A stretch of 64,000 bases of DNA from Streptomyces iconiensis (GCF_028657195.3 NZ_JANCPR020000003.1:248001-312000); one strand, 5' to 3'; shown: positions 1 through 8,907, counted from the stretch's first letter. The notes: a model not told the origin generated them from the sequence alone. Numbers and translations are program-made.

Positions 1-426
1 GGTCTGGAGCAGGCCGGGGACGAACTGCACCTCGTAGGTGCGGATCACGGACGCGGCCTCTTCCAGGCCGATCAGCCGGTCGAACCAGGGCGACATCACG
101 TCGCTGTACTTCTGCCACCAGCCCGGGCTGCCCGCCTGCCGTGCCAGCGTGAGGTACTCCTCGCGCTCCTCGGGGTCCAGCACCTCGTAGAGCGTCAGCA
201 GGTCGGCGACATCGCGCTCCTTGCAGCCGACGCGACCCAGCTCCAGGCGGCTGATCTTGGCATGTGAGCCGCGGATCGCGTCGCCCGCGGCCTCGCGTGT
301 GATGCCGTGCTCCTCGCGGAGCCTGCGCAGCTGGGTGCCGAGGACGATGCGCAGGATCGTCGGGCCGCCCCGCGGATGGTCGAGGATCCGCCTGACCGGT
401 GCGTCGCGTCCCGCTTCTGCTGGCAT
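1..426 (-). CDS. XRE-family HTH regulator with DUF5753-type C-terminal region (partial, 3' end outside window)
   Basis: The visible N-terminal 142 residues read MPAEAGRDAPVRRILDHP, then an HTH_31-type helix-turn-helix (RIVLGTQLRRLREEHGITREAAG and SHAKISRLELGR, about residues 25-60), then the start of the DUF5753 ligand-like region (WWQKYSDVMSPWFDRLIGLE, ending in VQFVPGLLQT). This is the common Streptomyces Scr1-like DNA-binding family, usually about 280 residues, so roughly half is missing at the left edge. The ATG at 424-426 is preceded by a purine-rich GGGGAGCAAGGCGG. It lies downstream of a DUF397 gene on the same strand; these two families are habitual partners in actinomycetes and are often linked to development, but the role of this pair is not known. 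Confidence 0.88.
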   Translation of the reverse strand, partial: MPAEAGRDAPVRRILDHPRGGPTILRIVLGTQLRRLREEHGITREAAGDAIRGSHAKISRLELGRVGCKERDVADLLTLYEVLDPEEREEYLTLARQAGSPGWWQKYSDVMSPWFDRLIGLEEAASVIRTYEVQFVPGLLQT

Positions 427-513
427 CACGTCCGCCTTGCTCCCCTGTGTGACTGTCTGGACGCTCAGTGTCCCACTACGCCAACAGGGCGTACAGACAT
501 GCTGGTTGCACAT

Positions 514-548
514 ACCCCCGCCACATGTCACTGACATGTGGCGGGGGT
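514..548. repeat. 35-bp near-perfect palindrome between the DUF397 and XRE genes
   Basis: ACCCCCGCCACATGTCA at 514-530 is repeated exactly as its reverse complement at 532-548 with one base between the arms. One further CAT/ATG step extends the dyad if one unpaired base is allowed. The site is 88 bp upstream of the XRE start and about 90 bp downstream of the DUF397 stop. It could be the operator of the XRE gene or the terminator of DUF397. The one-base spacer and the absence of a T-run favour a protein-binding dyad, but this is inference. Confidence 0.8.
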
Positions 549-636
549 TATGACCGTGCTGTGCGGTACGGGCCGTTGCCGGACCCGTGTCTGTCCGGAG
601 GTGTGTGGTTGTCGGTCCTGCGCTCAGTCCCGGAGG

Positions 637-879
637 TCAGTCCTGAATGTGCAGGAGGTCGTCGAAGTCGCCGTCCTTGGCGCCCTGGACGAACGCCGCG
701 ATCTCAGCCGGTGTGTAGACGAGTGCCGGTCCGGAGGGGAAGCGGGAATTGCGCACGGCCACTCCCTGTCCGGGGAGGGTGGCCAGCTCGACGCAGTTGC
801 CGTTCGGGTTGCTGCGACTGCTCTTGCGCCAGACCGCGCCGTCGATCCGGGTGGCCTCGATGCCGTTCTCGATCTGCAT
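637..879 (-). CDS. DUF397 domain-containing protein
   Basis: An 80-residue protein covering a full DUF397 domain: WRKSSRSNPNGNCVELA near residues 18-34, VAVRNSRFPSG in the middle and TPAEIAAFVQGAKDGDFDDL at the C-terminus. The ATG at 879 is chosen over the GTG at 900 because GGGAGAG lies 7 nt upstream of it. DUF397 proteins are small partners of XRE/DUF5753 regulators in actinomycetes (the BldB/WhiJ-like network in Streptomyces), and such a regulator lies directly downstream. The usual order is regulator first, so here the order is inverted and the two genes are separated by about 210 bp containing a palindrome. Confidence 0.9.
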   Translation of the reverse strand: MQIENGIEATRIDGAVWRKSSRSNPNGNCVELATLPGQGVAVRNSRFPSGPALVYTPAEIAAFVQGAKDGDFDDLLHIQD

Positions 880-951
880 GTACGTCTCTCCCAACGTCAC
901 TTGCTGTCCCCCGTGGGCGGTTGTGACGCTGGAAGCGTCTCACAGCGCAGC

Positions 952-995
952 GTTCTTGCATCTGTAAGTGCAGATGTACTTGCAGAAGTAAGAAC
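952..995. promoter_or_regulatory. 44-bp imperfect dyad upstream of the DUF397 gene
   Basis: GTTCTT at 952-957 mirrors AAGAAC at 990-995, and about three quarters of the positions in between obey the same two-fold symmetry. The hexamer CTTGCA occurs at 955-960 and again at 979-984 (24 bp apart) with related inverted copies (TGTAAG, AAGTAAG). The site is AT-richer than its surroundings and sits between the DUF397 start (879) and the small ORF at 1091. It looks like a multi-site operator or control region for the XRE/DUF397 pair. Confidence 0.6.
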
Positions 996-1090
996 GGTGC
1001 CGGGACAATGGCTGTTGTAGTCCAGCCATCACGCAACTCTCCGTCGGCGGCGCGGAGTTGGCGAGCTTCCGTCCTTCAACAGGAGCATCA

Positions 1091-1273
1091 GTGACCACAC
1101 AAGGCGCCGAACCTCCCGGGCAAGCCGACCCGGTGGACGAAGACCTCGGCTGGGACCACCCGCTGACGCGGCTGGTCCTGCTGCTGGAGATCGCTGACCA
1201 GCCCGACTGGCTCCGTGACCTCGTACCCCCGGCTGCCGGCGCGACCGCGTCCGCGCGCCACGAGGCCGGATAG
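1091..1273 (+). CDS. Small hypothetical protein (60 aa)
   Basis: The GTG at 1091 has a good AGGAG at 1081-1085. The product is acidic at the N-terminus (VDEDLGWDHP) with a leucine-rich centre (TRLVLLLEIADQPDWLRDL) and ends at TAG. I do not recognise a family. It is divergent from the DUF397 gene and shares its control region with the dyad at 952-995, so it may belong to the same regulatory unit. It is short, and the call depends on the ribosome binding site and codon bias only. Confidence 0.45.
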   Translation: MTTQGAEPPGQADPVDEDLGWDHPLTRLVLLLEIADQPDWLRDLVPPAAGATASARHEAG

Positions 1274-1411
1274 ACCGGCGGCCCGCACCACCTGCCGTTC
1301 CGTCACACGGCACCGCTTGCCGCGTGACTCTCCTCGCGCGTCACGGCTCGGCTTCTTGCTCGCGCGGCACGGCTCTTCGCCGTACCCCGTCGCGCGTCAC
1401 CTCATTGTGTG

Positions 1412-3541
1412 TCACCTCATCGCGTGAGGCAGGTCCCTCGCGTGTGCGATCTCCAGACGGGAGACCGCGCGCGTGAGGACCACATAGAGCCGGTGGAGCC
1501 CGCGGGGTCCGCTCTCGGCGATCTCCGCCGGTTCCGCCAGGACGACGTGGTCGTACTCAAGTCCCTTGGCCAGGTCGGCCGGCAGCAGCGTCACCCGCTC
1601 GGCGAGTTCCCCCGCCTCCGGGGCCCCGGGTGTGATGCCCGCTGCCTCCAGCGCCGTGCGCAGCCCCGCTGTCCTGGCCCCGTCGGCGATGACCGCGACC
1701 GAGCCCTCGCTGCCGAGCGCCGTGCCGACCGCTTCCGCCACGGCACGGTTCAGCTCGGCCGGATCGCTCACCCGGATGTGGCGCAACGTGCCGTCAGGGC
1801 GCAGCGAACGCGCGGGCGGTACCGCCACGTTCAGTGCGCCCAGCAGCCTGTTCGCCGTCTCGATGATCGCGGCGGGTACCCGGAACCCGGTGGTCAGCGG
1901 TACGACATCGGCCTCGGGCACGCCCAGGTGCGCGAGCTGTGCTGGCCAGTCGCCCGCCGCCCACGGGGTCGTGCCCTGTGCGAGGTCGCCGAGCACGGTC
2001 AGCGAGCCGAAGCGGCTGCGGCGTGCGACGGCGCGGCACTGCATGGGGGAGAGGTCCTGGGCCTCGTCCACCACGACGTGTCCGTAGCTCTCCTCCGGGT
2101 GCCGGATCAGCCCGGCCACCTCGTCCAGGAGCAGCAGATCCGCCGCCGACCACTTGGCGCTCCGTGGCGAACGAGGGCGTACGGACCACAGCAGTGCGCT
2201 CTGCTCATCGGGGCTCAACAGGCCCTGGCCCGCTGCCGCCAGCGCTTCCCGGCTTCCCAGTAGTTCCGCCACCACCTCCTCCGGCGTCACCCGGGGCCAT
2301 ACGGAGTCCAGGAACCGGGTCACGGCCCGGGACCTGCCCATCCGGCGTTCCCACGCGGCGCCTGGTGGTCCTGCCCGGCGCTCGGCCAGGGCCCGCAGCA
2401 GCGCCACCGTCCGTGCGCGCACCCGCTCCCTGCCCACCTCGTAGGGCGGCGCCTGCGCACGCGTCTCCTCGACCACGCGGCGCAGTTCGTCCTCGGGCAG
2501 CCGCCAGCGGTAGGAGCCGTCCGGTACGGCGAGCGGCTCTTCGGGGGCGCGCACCCGGGCGTAGAGCGCGCGTTGCAGAACGATCGCCATGCGGGCACCG
2601 TGCTTGAGCGCGACGGCCTCCTGGCCGTCCTCGGCCCGCACTTCCCGCTCGGCGAGCAGGTCGTCGACGCGGCACTGCCGGACGCCGACCTCGCCGAGCG
2701 AGGGCAGCACCTCGGAGATGTAGCCCAGGAACGCGCTGTTGGGGCCCAGTACGAGCAGCCCGCCGCGCTCGACCTTGCGGGGGTAGGTGTAGAGAAGGTA
2801 GGCGGCGCGGTGCAGCCCGACCGCGGTCTTGCCGGTGCCGGGGGCTCCCTGTACGCACACCGACTCGGCGGGTCCTGAGCGTACGAGGTCGTCCTGTTCG
2901 GGCTGGATGGTCGCCACGATGTCCCGCATCGGTCCTACCCGGGGCCGTTCGATCTCGCCGGCGACGATGCGGCTGGCCAGGCCGTCCTGAGCCGTCGCCC
3001 CGGCCGCGCCGTCCAGGGGCTCGTCCTCCAGGCCCGTCAGGTCGGCCGCCGTTCCCGCGCTGCCCGGTGCCCAGCCGAAGCGGCGGCGTACGGCGACTCC
3101 GCCGGGCTGCCGCGCCGTCGCCTGGTAGAAGGCACGGGACACGGGCGCGCGCCAGTCGAGCACCAGGGGCGGCGCCGAGGGGTGTTCCGCTATGCGGCGG
3201 CGGCCGATGTAGTAGCGCTGGCCCCGGTGTTCGCCTGCCTCTTCGCCGGGGACGAAGTCCAGCCGTCCGAAGAAGGGCGGGCCCTCCGGCGCCTCGCTCA
3301 ACTCCTTTGCCTGGCTGCGCAGATGGCGTCCCAGCGCCTCGGCGCTCGCGCCGTCCCCTGCCACGCCCTCCTCGGCCGGGTCGCCCGAGTGCTGCCCCGC
3401 GAGCACGCCCGCGCCCTCCAGGACCCGTTCGCGTGCGGCGTCCACCGTACGGTCGAGCGCCGCGCGGCACACGTCGATGTAGCCGCGCTCGTCCGTGAGT
3501 TCGTCTCCGAGGGTGGTGCCCGGTGTGGTGTCCCCGGTCAT
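1412..3541 (-). CDS. HelD-type superfamily 1 helicase / RNA polymerase recycling ATPase
   Basis: 709 residues. The N-terminal coiled region is followed by the typical HelD segment (FFGRLDF, YYIGRRRI, VLDWRAPVSRAFYQAT, about residues 85-145). The Walker A is GAPGTGKTAVGLHRAAYLL near 233, the Walker B is VVVDEAQDLSPMQ near 490, and UvrD-like C-terminal motifs follow (LAKGLEYDHVVL, LYVVLTRA). HelD proteins bind stalled RNA polymerase and free it from DNA; actinobacterial relatives (HelR) also displace rifamycins and give resistance. The ATG overlaps the stop of the upstream TetR gene in an ATGA quadruplet, so the two are translationally coupled. I see no rifamycin-associated element here, so a general HelD role is equally possible. 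Confidence 0.88.
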   Translation of the reverse strand: MTGDTTPGTTLGDELTDERGYIDVCRAALDRTVDAARERVLEGAGVLAGQHSGDPAEEGVAGDGASAEALGRHLRSQAKELSEAPEGPPFFGRLDFVPGEEAGEHRGQRYYIGRRRIAEHPSAPPLVLDWRAPVSRAFYQATARQPGGVAVRRRFGWAPGSAGTAADLTGLEDEPLDGAAGATAQDGLASRIVAGEIERPRVGPMRDIVATIQPEQDDLVRSGPAESVCVQGAPGTGKTAVGLHRAAYLLYTYPRKVERGGLLVLGPNSAFLGYISEVLPSLGEVGVRQCRVDDLLAEREVRAEDGQEAVALKHGARMAIVLQRALYARVRAPEEPLAVPDGSYRWRLPEDELRRVVEETRAQAPPYEVGRERVRARTVALLRALAERRAGPPGAAWERRMGRSRAVTRFLDSVWPRVTPEEVVAELLGSREALAAAGQGLLSPDEQSALLWSVRPRSPRSAKWSAADLLLLDEVAGLIRHPEESYGHVVVDEAQDLSPMQCRAVARRSRFGSLTVLGDLAQGTTPWAAGDWPAQLAHLGVPEADVVPLTTGFRVPAAIIETANRLLGALNVAVPPARSLRPDGTLRHIRVSDPAELNRAVAEAVGTALGSEGSVAVIADGARTAGLRTALEAAGITPGAPEAGELAERVTLLPADLAKGLEYDHVVLAEPAEIAESGPRGLHRLYVVLTRAVSRLEIAHARDLPHAMR

Positions 3542-4203
3542 GCGCGGGTTGCTCCTGCCGTGTCCGTGAGGTGGGTGAGCCCGGAGCGCAGCAGGGCGAA
3601 GGCGTGCCGCGCGTCGGTGGCGGCGCGCGCGTGGAGGCCGGCGGCGCTCGCGCCGCCTGCGATGCGCTGCCAGTTCTCCATGGCGAGCACGCGCTGGGCC
3701 GCCACGATCTGCGCTGCGGCCAGGCGCGCGGTCAGCGGCGGTCGCTCGCCGTCCGCCGGGCGGCTCAGCGCGGCGGCGAGCGCCTCCTCGGATCGCGCGG
3801 TGTAGGAGTGCAGGCGCGCTGCCAGGCTCGGGGTGCCGTACAGCAGCCGGTGGAAGGCGAGCACCTCCTCCGCGTCGCACAGCCCCGTGACCGGGTCGCG
3901 CGCCTTGAGGCCGGCCAGGAAGTGTTCCTCCAGCGCGTCCAGCGCCGAGGTGCCCTCCGCACGCGCCGAGACGACGCGCGCCGCCTCGTCCTCGTGGTCG
4001 GCGAAGCGGTAGAGGGCCATGTCCTCCTTGGCGGGGAAGTAGCGGAAGAGGGTCGGTTTGGAGACCTCGGCGGCCTCCGCGATCTCGGTGACGGAGACGG
4101 CGGCGAAGCCCTTCTCCAGGAAGAGGGCGACGGCGGCGTCGGAGATCACCTGGTAGGTGCGCTGCCGCTTGCGCTCGCGCAGTCCTGCTGACTTCTCGCT
4201 CAT
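3538..4203 (-). CDS. TetR-family transcriptional regulator
   Basis: 221 residues with a standard TetR N-terminal domain: TYQVISDAAVALFLEKGF, then TEIAEAAEVSKPTLFRYFPA with the recognition helix at about residues 34-55. The C-terminal domain is alpha-helical and poorly conserved, so the ligand cannot be guessed. It is the first gene of a two-gene unit with the HelD-type ATPase (4-nt overlap). An inverted repeat directly in front of the gene suggests autoregulation and therefore control of the helicase. Confidence 0.93.
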   Translation of the reverse strand: MSEKSAGLRERKRQRTYQVISDAAVALFLEKGFAAVSVTEIAEAAEVSKPTLFRYFPAKEDMALYRFADHEDEAARVVSARAEGTSALDALEEHFLAGLKARDPVTGLCDAEEVLAFHRLLYGTPSLAARLHSYTARSEEALAAALSRPADGERPPLTARLAAAQIVAAQRVLAMENWQRIAGGASAAGLHARAATDARHAFALLRSGLTHLTDTAGATRA

Positions 4204-4205
4204 GC

Positions 4206-4256
4206 GGAGACGGTACCAAGAAAATGTTACCGAGTTAAATTTCTTCCTCGGTCTCC
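4206..4256. promoter_or_regulatory. Putative TetR operator / promoter region
   Basis: GGAGAC at 4206-4211 pairs with GTCTCC at 4251-4256. Inside it, CGGTACC (4211-4217) and GTTACCG (4226-4232) form a TetR-style dyad around an AT-rich spacer. The site begins 2 bp from the TetR start codon, so a bound repressor would block this promoter. The AT content stands out from the neighbouring sequence. Confidence 0.5.
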
Positions 4257-4458
4257 CTGTTTGCCTCGCACCGGTCCCACCGCGGGCTCTCCCGCTTCTG
4301 TCGCGCCCAGGAGTCCGGTTCGGCCAGGCGATATGTTCCTTTTGCGGCCTATTACCGGTACTGGTGTAGTGGAGCCGAGACCCGTCCGGGGCCCCGGCGT
4401 GACGCAGTCCAGCTGACCCCGGCGCACCCGGTGAACCCCAGCGAAAAGGGAACGTGGC

Positions 4459-4992
4459 ATGGCTGACTTCCTCACCGACGTACAGACCCTCAGGGACCGG
4501 GCGCGCGACGGCATCATGAGCGGTCCTGTCACCACCGCCTACGGCACCGACGTGGACCGTGTGATCGACCTGCTGAACACGGCGCTCGCCACCGAGCTGG
4601 TCTGCGTACTGCGCTACCGCCAGCACCACTTCGCCGCCAAGGGCCTGGACTCGGAGCCGGTGGCCGACGAGTTCCTGGAGCACTCCAACGAGGAACAGGA
4701 CCACGCCGACCAGATCGCCAACCGCATCTACCAACTCGGCGGCGAGGCGCTGATGGACCCCTCGAAGCTCCTGGACCGCTCCCATTCGGAGTACGTCACC
4801 TCCAGGGACCTGACCGAGATGATCCGCGAGAACCTCATCGCCGAACGAGTCGCCATCGCCTCGTACACCGAGATGATCAACTGGATCGGCTCGGCCGACC
4901 CCACCACGCGCAGGGTGCTGGAGAAGGTCCTCGCCAAGGAGGAGGAGCACGCGGACGACATGCTCACCTTCCTTGAACCGGAACACTCCTGA
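4459..4992 (+). CDS. Ferritin-like (bacterioferritin/Dps-type) protein
   Basis: 177 residues forming the four-helix ferritin-like fold. Iron-ligand type residues are visible as ATELVCVLRYRQHH (Glu near 46), EHSNEEQDHADQI (Glu/His near 78-84), LIAERVAIASY (Glu near 130) and KEEEHADDM near 163. Proteins of this kind store or oxidise iron and protect against oxidative stress. The ATG is preceded by AAAAGGGAA. The next gene, a ClpC-type unfoldase, starts 28 nt after the stop on the same strand, so the two are probably co-transcribed as a stress unit. A dodecameric mini-ferritin and a 24-mer bacterioferritin cannot be told apart here. Confidence 0.85.
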   Translation: MADFLTDVQTLRDRARDGIMSGPVTTAYGTDVDRVIDLLNTALATELVCVLRYRQHHFAAKGLDSEPVADEFLEHSNEEQDHADQIANRIYQLGGEALMDPSKLLDRSHSEYVTSRDLTEMIRENLIAERVAIASYTEMINWIGSADPTTRRVLEKVLAKEEEHADDMLTFLEPEHS

Positions 4993-5020
4993 GCCGCGCG
5001 CCGAGGCGGAGGCTGATCCC

Positions 5021-7627
5021 ATGACCGTGTCCCCGTTCGGTTCCTACGGCGGTTCCGACCCGTTCTCCGACCTGCTGAACAGGTTCTTCGGCACCTCGCC
5101 GCACTCCTCGCCGCCCGCGGTCCAGCGCGTTCCCATCGGCCGGCTGCTGACGGAATCGGCGCGGGAACTGATCGCCCAGGCGTCCCGCCGGGCACGGGAG
5201 GACGGCAGTGAGGACCTCGACACGGCGCACTTGCTGTGGGCGAGTACGCAGGTCGAGCCGTCACGCTCGCTGCTGGGCCAGGCGGGGGCCGACCCCGACC
5301 GCCTCGGCGCCGCCGTCGCCGAGGCGCTGCCGGGCGAGAGCGGTACCCCCTCGGCCGAGCCTGGCCTCACCCCGGCGGCGAAGCGCGCGCTGCGTAAAGC
5401 GCACGCGCACTCGCAGGCCGCCGGGGTCTCCTACATCGGCCCCGAGCACATCCTCGCCGCGCTGCTGGACGACCCCGACTCGGGCGCAGGACGGCTCCTG
5501 GAGAGCAACGGCGCCGACATGGCCCGCCTGAGCAGGGAAGCGGAGGCCACCGGACGCAGGGAGGGCGGCGCCGGGGCGCGGCCGGAGAGCAGGACGCCCA
5601 CGCTGGACGAGTACGGCAGGGACCTGACCGAGGAGGCGAAGGCGGGAAAGCTCGACGTGGTGGTGGGCCGCGCCGACGAGGTCGAACAGACCCTGGAGGT
5701 GCTCTCCCGCCGCACGAAGAACAACCCCGTGCTCATCGGCGAGCCCGGCGTCGGCAAGACGGCCATCGTCGAGGGCATCGCCCAGCGCGTCATCGCAGGT
5801 GACGTGCCCACCAGCCTGCAGGACGTCCGCGTCGTCGGACTCGACCTGCCGGGGCTGGTCGCAGGGTCGAAGTACCGGGGCGACTTCGAGGAGCGGCTCA
5901 AGAAGGTCATCGGCGAGGTCAAGGAACAGGGCGAATCCGTGATCCTGTTCATCGACGAGCTGCACACCGTCGTCGGCGCCGGCTCGGGCGGCGAGGGTTC
6001 CATGGACGCCGGCAACATCCTCAAGCCGGCGCTCTCCCGGGGCGAGTTGCACGTCGTCGGCGCCACCACGCTGGACGAGTACCGCAAGAACGTGGAGAAG
6101 GACGCGGCCCTGGAACGGCGCTTCCAGCCCGTGCTGGTCGCCGAACCCACCGTCGAGCAGACCGAGCAGATCCTGGAGGGGCTGCGCGACTCCTACGAGG
6201 CGCACCACCAGGTGCGGTTCACCGACGCCGCGCTCGCCGCTGCCGCCGACCTCTCCGACCGCTATCTCACCGACCGCTTCCTGCCCGACAAGGCCATCGA
6301 CCTGATGGACACCGCAGGCGCGCGCGTACGGCTGCGGTCACTGGGCCGCTCCTCCGACGTCATCAGCCGCGAGGACGAACTGGCCAAGCTCGGGCGCGAG
6401 AAGGACGAGGCCGTGGCGGCGGAGAACTTCGAGCGCGCCTCCGAACTCAAGGACCGTATCGCCGCGGTCGAGGCGGAGCTGGCCGGGGTCGAGGAGCGCC
6501 GCGAGGGGGTGATGTCCGTGGAGGTCGACGACATCGCGGACGTGCTCTCCCGGCGCACCGGCATCCCCGTCTCGCAGCTCACCGAGAGCGAGAAGAACCG
6601 GCTGCTGAAGCTGGAGGAAGCGCTGCACTCCCGGATTGTCGGCCAGGACGAGGCCGTCACCGCCGTCTCGCAGGCCGTACGCAGGAACCGCTCCGGCATG
6701 GGCGACCCCGACAGACCCACCGGATCCTTCCTCTTCCTCGGCCCGACAGGCGTCGGCAAGACCGAACTGGCCAAGGCACTCGCCGAGTTGCTCTTCGGCG
6801 ACGAGAACCGGCTCATCCGTATCGACATGAGCGAGTTCCAGGAGCGGCACACCGTCTCCCGGCTCGTCGGCGCACCTCCCGGCTACGTCGGACACGAGGA
6901 GGCGGGCCAGCTCACCGAGAAGGTGCGCCGTCAGCCGTACAGCATCGTCCTCTTCGACGAGGTGGAAAAGGCGCACCCCGACGTGTTCAACGCGCTGCTC
7001 CAGGTGCTCGACGACGGCAGGCTGACCGACGCGCAGGGCCGCACCGTCGACTTCCGGCACACCCTGGTCGTCATGACGAGCAATGTCGGCTCGCAGCTCA
7101 TCCTCGCCCACAAGGGCAACGTGGACGAGATCCGCGACCAGCTCAGGGAACAGCTGAACGCCGGCTTCCTGCCCGAGTTCCTCAACCGCGTCGACGAGAC
7201 CGTGGTCTTCCACACGCTCGCCGAGAAGGATCTGGGCCGGATCGTCGACCTGATGCTGGAGCAGAGCGTGCGGCGGCTGCGGGCGCAGGGCGTCACGCTG
7301 GAGGTCACCGAGGCGGCCAAGAAGCTGCTCATCGCGCACGGCTACCAGCCCGAGTTCGGCGCCAGACCGCTGCGCAGGACGATCCAGACCGAACTGGACA
7401 ACCGGGTGGCCTCCTTCCTCCTCAGCGACGAGGCCGGGCCGGGCGACAAACTGGTCGCCGACGTCGACAAGGACGCACTCGTCGTGAGCGTCCGCAGCGG
7501 TGAGGGCACGGAGGGCGGCGGGGAGGCCCGGGGTGGCGGGGAGGCCCGGGGTGGCGAGGGCTCCGGTGGTTCCGGGGGCACGGACCGGGTGGGGGCGGCA
7601 GGGCAGTCAGGACAGGTCGCGGCCTGA
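5021..7627 (+). CDS. ClpC-type AAA+ ATPase (Clp protease ATP-binding subunit / disaggregase)
   Basis: 868 residues. Two Clp_N repeats (about 38-175), first AAA+ module with Walker A GEPGVGKT near 241 and [12 protein letters not shown], then a short UVR motif ([20 protein letters not shown], about 468-490), then the second AAA+ module with GPTGVGKT near 574 and the D2-small domain. The short UVR-bearing middle region argues for ClpC rather than the long coiled coil of ClpB. The first 38 residues ([19 protein letters not shown]) are unlike canonical ClpC and the last 45 are a Gly-rich GGGEAR repeat tail, so this is probably a secondary ClpC-like copy. The ATG at 5021 has GGCGGAGG upstream; an in-frame upstream extension into the ferritin gene is rejected. 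Confidence 0.9.
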   Translation: MTVSPFGSYGGSDPFSDLLNRFFGTSPHSSPPAVQRVPIGRLLTESARELIAQASRRAREDGSEDLDTAHLLWASTQVEPSRSLLGQAGADPDRLGAAVAEALPGESGTPSAEPGLTPAAKRALRKAHAHSQAAGVSYIGPEHILAALLDDPDSGAGRLLESNGADMARLSREAEATGRREGGAGARPESRTPTLDEYGRDLTEEAKAGKLDVVVGRADEVEQTLEVLSRRTKNNPVLIGEPGVGKTAIVEGIAQRVIAGDVPTSLQDVRVVGLDLPGLVAGSKYRGDFEERLKKVIGEVKEQGESVILFIDELHTVVGAGSGGEGSMDAGNILKPALSRGELHVVGATTLDEYRKNVEKDAALERRFQPVLVAEPTVEQTEQILEGLRDSYEAHHQVRFTDAALAAAADLSDRYLTDRFLPDKAIDLMDTAGARVRLRSLGRSSDVISREDELAKLGREKDEAVAAENFERASELKDRIAAVEAELAGVEERREGVMSVEVDDIADVLSRRTGIPVSQLTESEKNRLLKLEEALHSRIVGQDEAVTAVSQAVRRNRSGMGDPDRPTGSFLFLGPTGVGKTELAKALAELLFGDENRLIRIDMSEFQERHTVSRLVGAPPGYVGHEEAGQLTEKVRRQPYSIVLFDEVEKAHPDVFNALLQVLDDGRLTDAQGRTVDFRHTLVVMTSNVGSQLILAHKGNVDEIRDQLREQLNAGFLPEFLNRVDETVVFHTLAEKDLGRIVDLMLEQSVRRLRAQGVTLEVTEAAKKLLIAHGYQPEFGARPLRRTIQTELDNRVASFLLSDEAGPGDKLVADVDKDALVVSVRSGEGTEGGGEARGGGEARGGEGSGGSGGTDRVGAAGQSGQVAA

Positions 7628-7634
7628 ACTGCCG

Positions 7635-7682
7635 CTCCGCGGCGGCCGTTTCCGGATCCACCACCGGACGGCCGCCGCGGAG
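7635..7682 (+). terminator. Rho-independent type hairpin after the clp gene
   Basis: CTCCGCGGCGGCCGT (7635-7649) is exactly complementary to ACGGCCGCCGCGGAG (7668-7682), with an additional CCGG/CCGG pairing inside the loop. It starts 8 nt after the Clp stop codon. There is no U-run, as is usual for Streptomyces terminators. The following 190 bp to the alcohol dehydrogenase holds imperfect CCGTCGTCCCCGCTTC repeats. Confidence 0.8.
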
Positions 7683-7872
7683 AACGCCGTACCAGGCGTA
7701 CAGCACACGCGTCACCCCGGCAGCCAGCCCCCGGCACCCCGGCACCCGTCAACCCCAGCATCCGTCAACGCCGCTATCCGTCACCCGGCTTCCCTGTCCT
7801 CCGGCTTCCCCGTCGTCCCCGCTTCCCGTCGTCCCCGCTTCTCCGTCGTCCCGTCACCCAGAGGAGTCAGCC

Positions 7873-8907
7873 ATGAAGGCACTTCAGTATCCGCACATCG
7901 GTGCGGCACCCGTCCTCACCGACGTTCCCGAGCCCCAACCAGGGCCGGGCGAGGTGCTGTTGAAGGTCACCGCAGCGGGGGCCTGTCACTCCGACATCGC
8001 GCTGATGAGCATGACGGCCGACCAGATAGTTTTCCCGCTTCCGCTCACCCTCGGTCACGAGGGCGTGGGTACGGTGGCGGCGCTGGGCGAGGGCGCGACC
8101 GGTGTCCAGGTGGGGGACTCGGTCGCGGTCTACGGGCCGTGGGGCTGCGGGGTGTGCCGCAACTGCGCGCAGGGCAAGGAGAACTACTGCCTGCGCGCGA
8201 CCAGGGAGGGAATCTTCCCGCCCGGGCTGGGCATGCCGGGCGCGATGGCCGAGTACATGATCGTGGACGACACGCGCCACCTGGTGCCGATCGGCAACCT
8301 CGACCCGGTCACCACCGCGCCCCTCACCGACGCGGGTCTCACCCCCTACCACGCGATCAAGCTGTCGGTACCGAAGCTCGTCGCGGGGAGTACGGCCGTC
8401 GTCATCGGCAGCGGCGGGCTCGGCCATGTCGCCATCCAGCTCCTGCGCGCCATGACGGCGGCGCACGTCGTGGCGCTCGACGTCTCCGAGGAGAAGCTCG
8501 AACTCGCCCGCAGCGTCGGCGCCCACGAGGCGCTGCCCTCCGACGCCAAGGCGGCCGACCGCATCCGCGACCTGACCAGGGGCGAGGGCGCCGCCGTCGT
8601 CCTCGACTTCGTCGGAGCCCCGCCGACCACGGCGATCGCGGGCAAGAGCGTCAGCGTCGAGGGTGACATCACCATCGTCGGCATCGGGGGCGGCTCCCTC
8701 CCGGTGGGCTTCGGCACCCTCCCGTACGAGACGACCGTGTGCTCGCCCTACTGGGGCAGCAGGGTGGAGCTGGAAGAGGTGCTCCAGTTCGCGCACCAGG
8801 GCGTGCTGGACATCCACGTCCAACGCTTCAGCCTGGACGAGGCGCCGCGCGCCTATGAGCTGCTGCACGACGGCCGGATCAACGGACGTGCGGTCATAGC
8901 CCCTTGA
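7873..8907 (+). CDS. Zinc-dependent medium-chain alcohol dehydrogenase (NAD(P)+)
   Basis: 344 residues. The catalytic zinc site is visible as GACHSD (Cys near 37) and LGHEGVG (His-Glu near 60). The structural zinc loop is GCGVCRNCAQGKENYC (about 90-107), and the Rossmann motif is VIGSGGLGHVAIQLL near 177, followed by ALDVSEEKL whose Asp favours NAD. Alcohol or aldehyde substrates cannot be told from sequence. The ATG has GAGGAG 8 nt upstream. It stands alone after a terminator and before a universal stress protein gene. Confidence 0.92.
   Translation: MKALQYPHIGAAPVLTDVPEPQPGPGEVLLKVTAAGACHSDIALMSMTADQIVFPLPLTLGHEGVGTVAALGEGATGVQVGDSVAVYGPWGCGVCRNCAQGKENYCLRATREGIFPPGLGMPGAMAEYMIVDDTRHLVPIGNLDPVTTAPLTDAGLTPYHAIKLSVPKLVAGSTAVVIGSGGLGHVAIQLLRAMTAAHVVALDVSEEKLELARSVGAHEALPSDAKAADRIRDLTRGEGAAVVLDFVGAPPTTAIAGKSVSVEGDITIVGIGGGSLPVGFGTLPYETTVCSPYWGSRVELEEVLQFAHQGVLDIHVQRFSLDEAPRAYELLHDGRINGRAVIAP

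Noticed and set aside
3182..3805. Rightward open frames inside the TetR/HelD genes
   Set aside because: They overlap well-supported genes on the other strand and have no recognisable motifs or ribosome binding sites.
1412..4219. A single 935-codon open frame covering both the TetR and helicase region
   Set aside because: The frame upstream of 3541 is a shadow of the TetR gene in another frame; the HelD family start (MTGDTTPG) at 3541 overlaps the TetR stop in ATGA.
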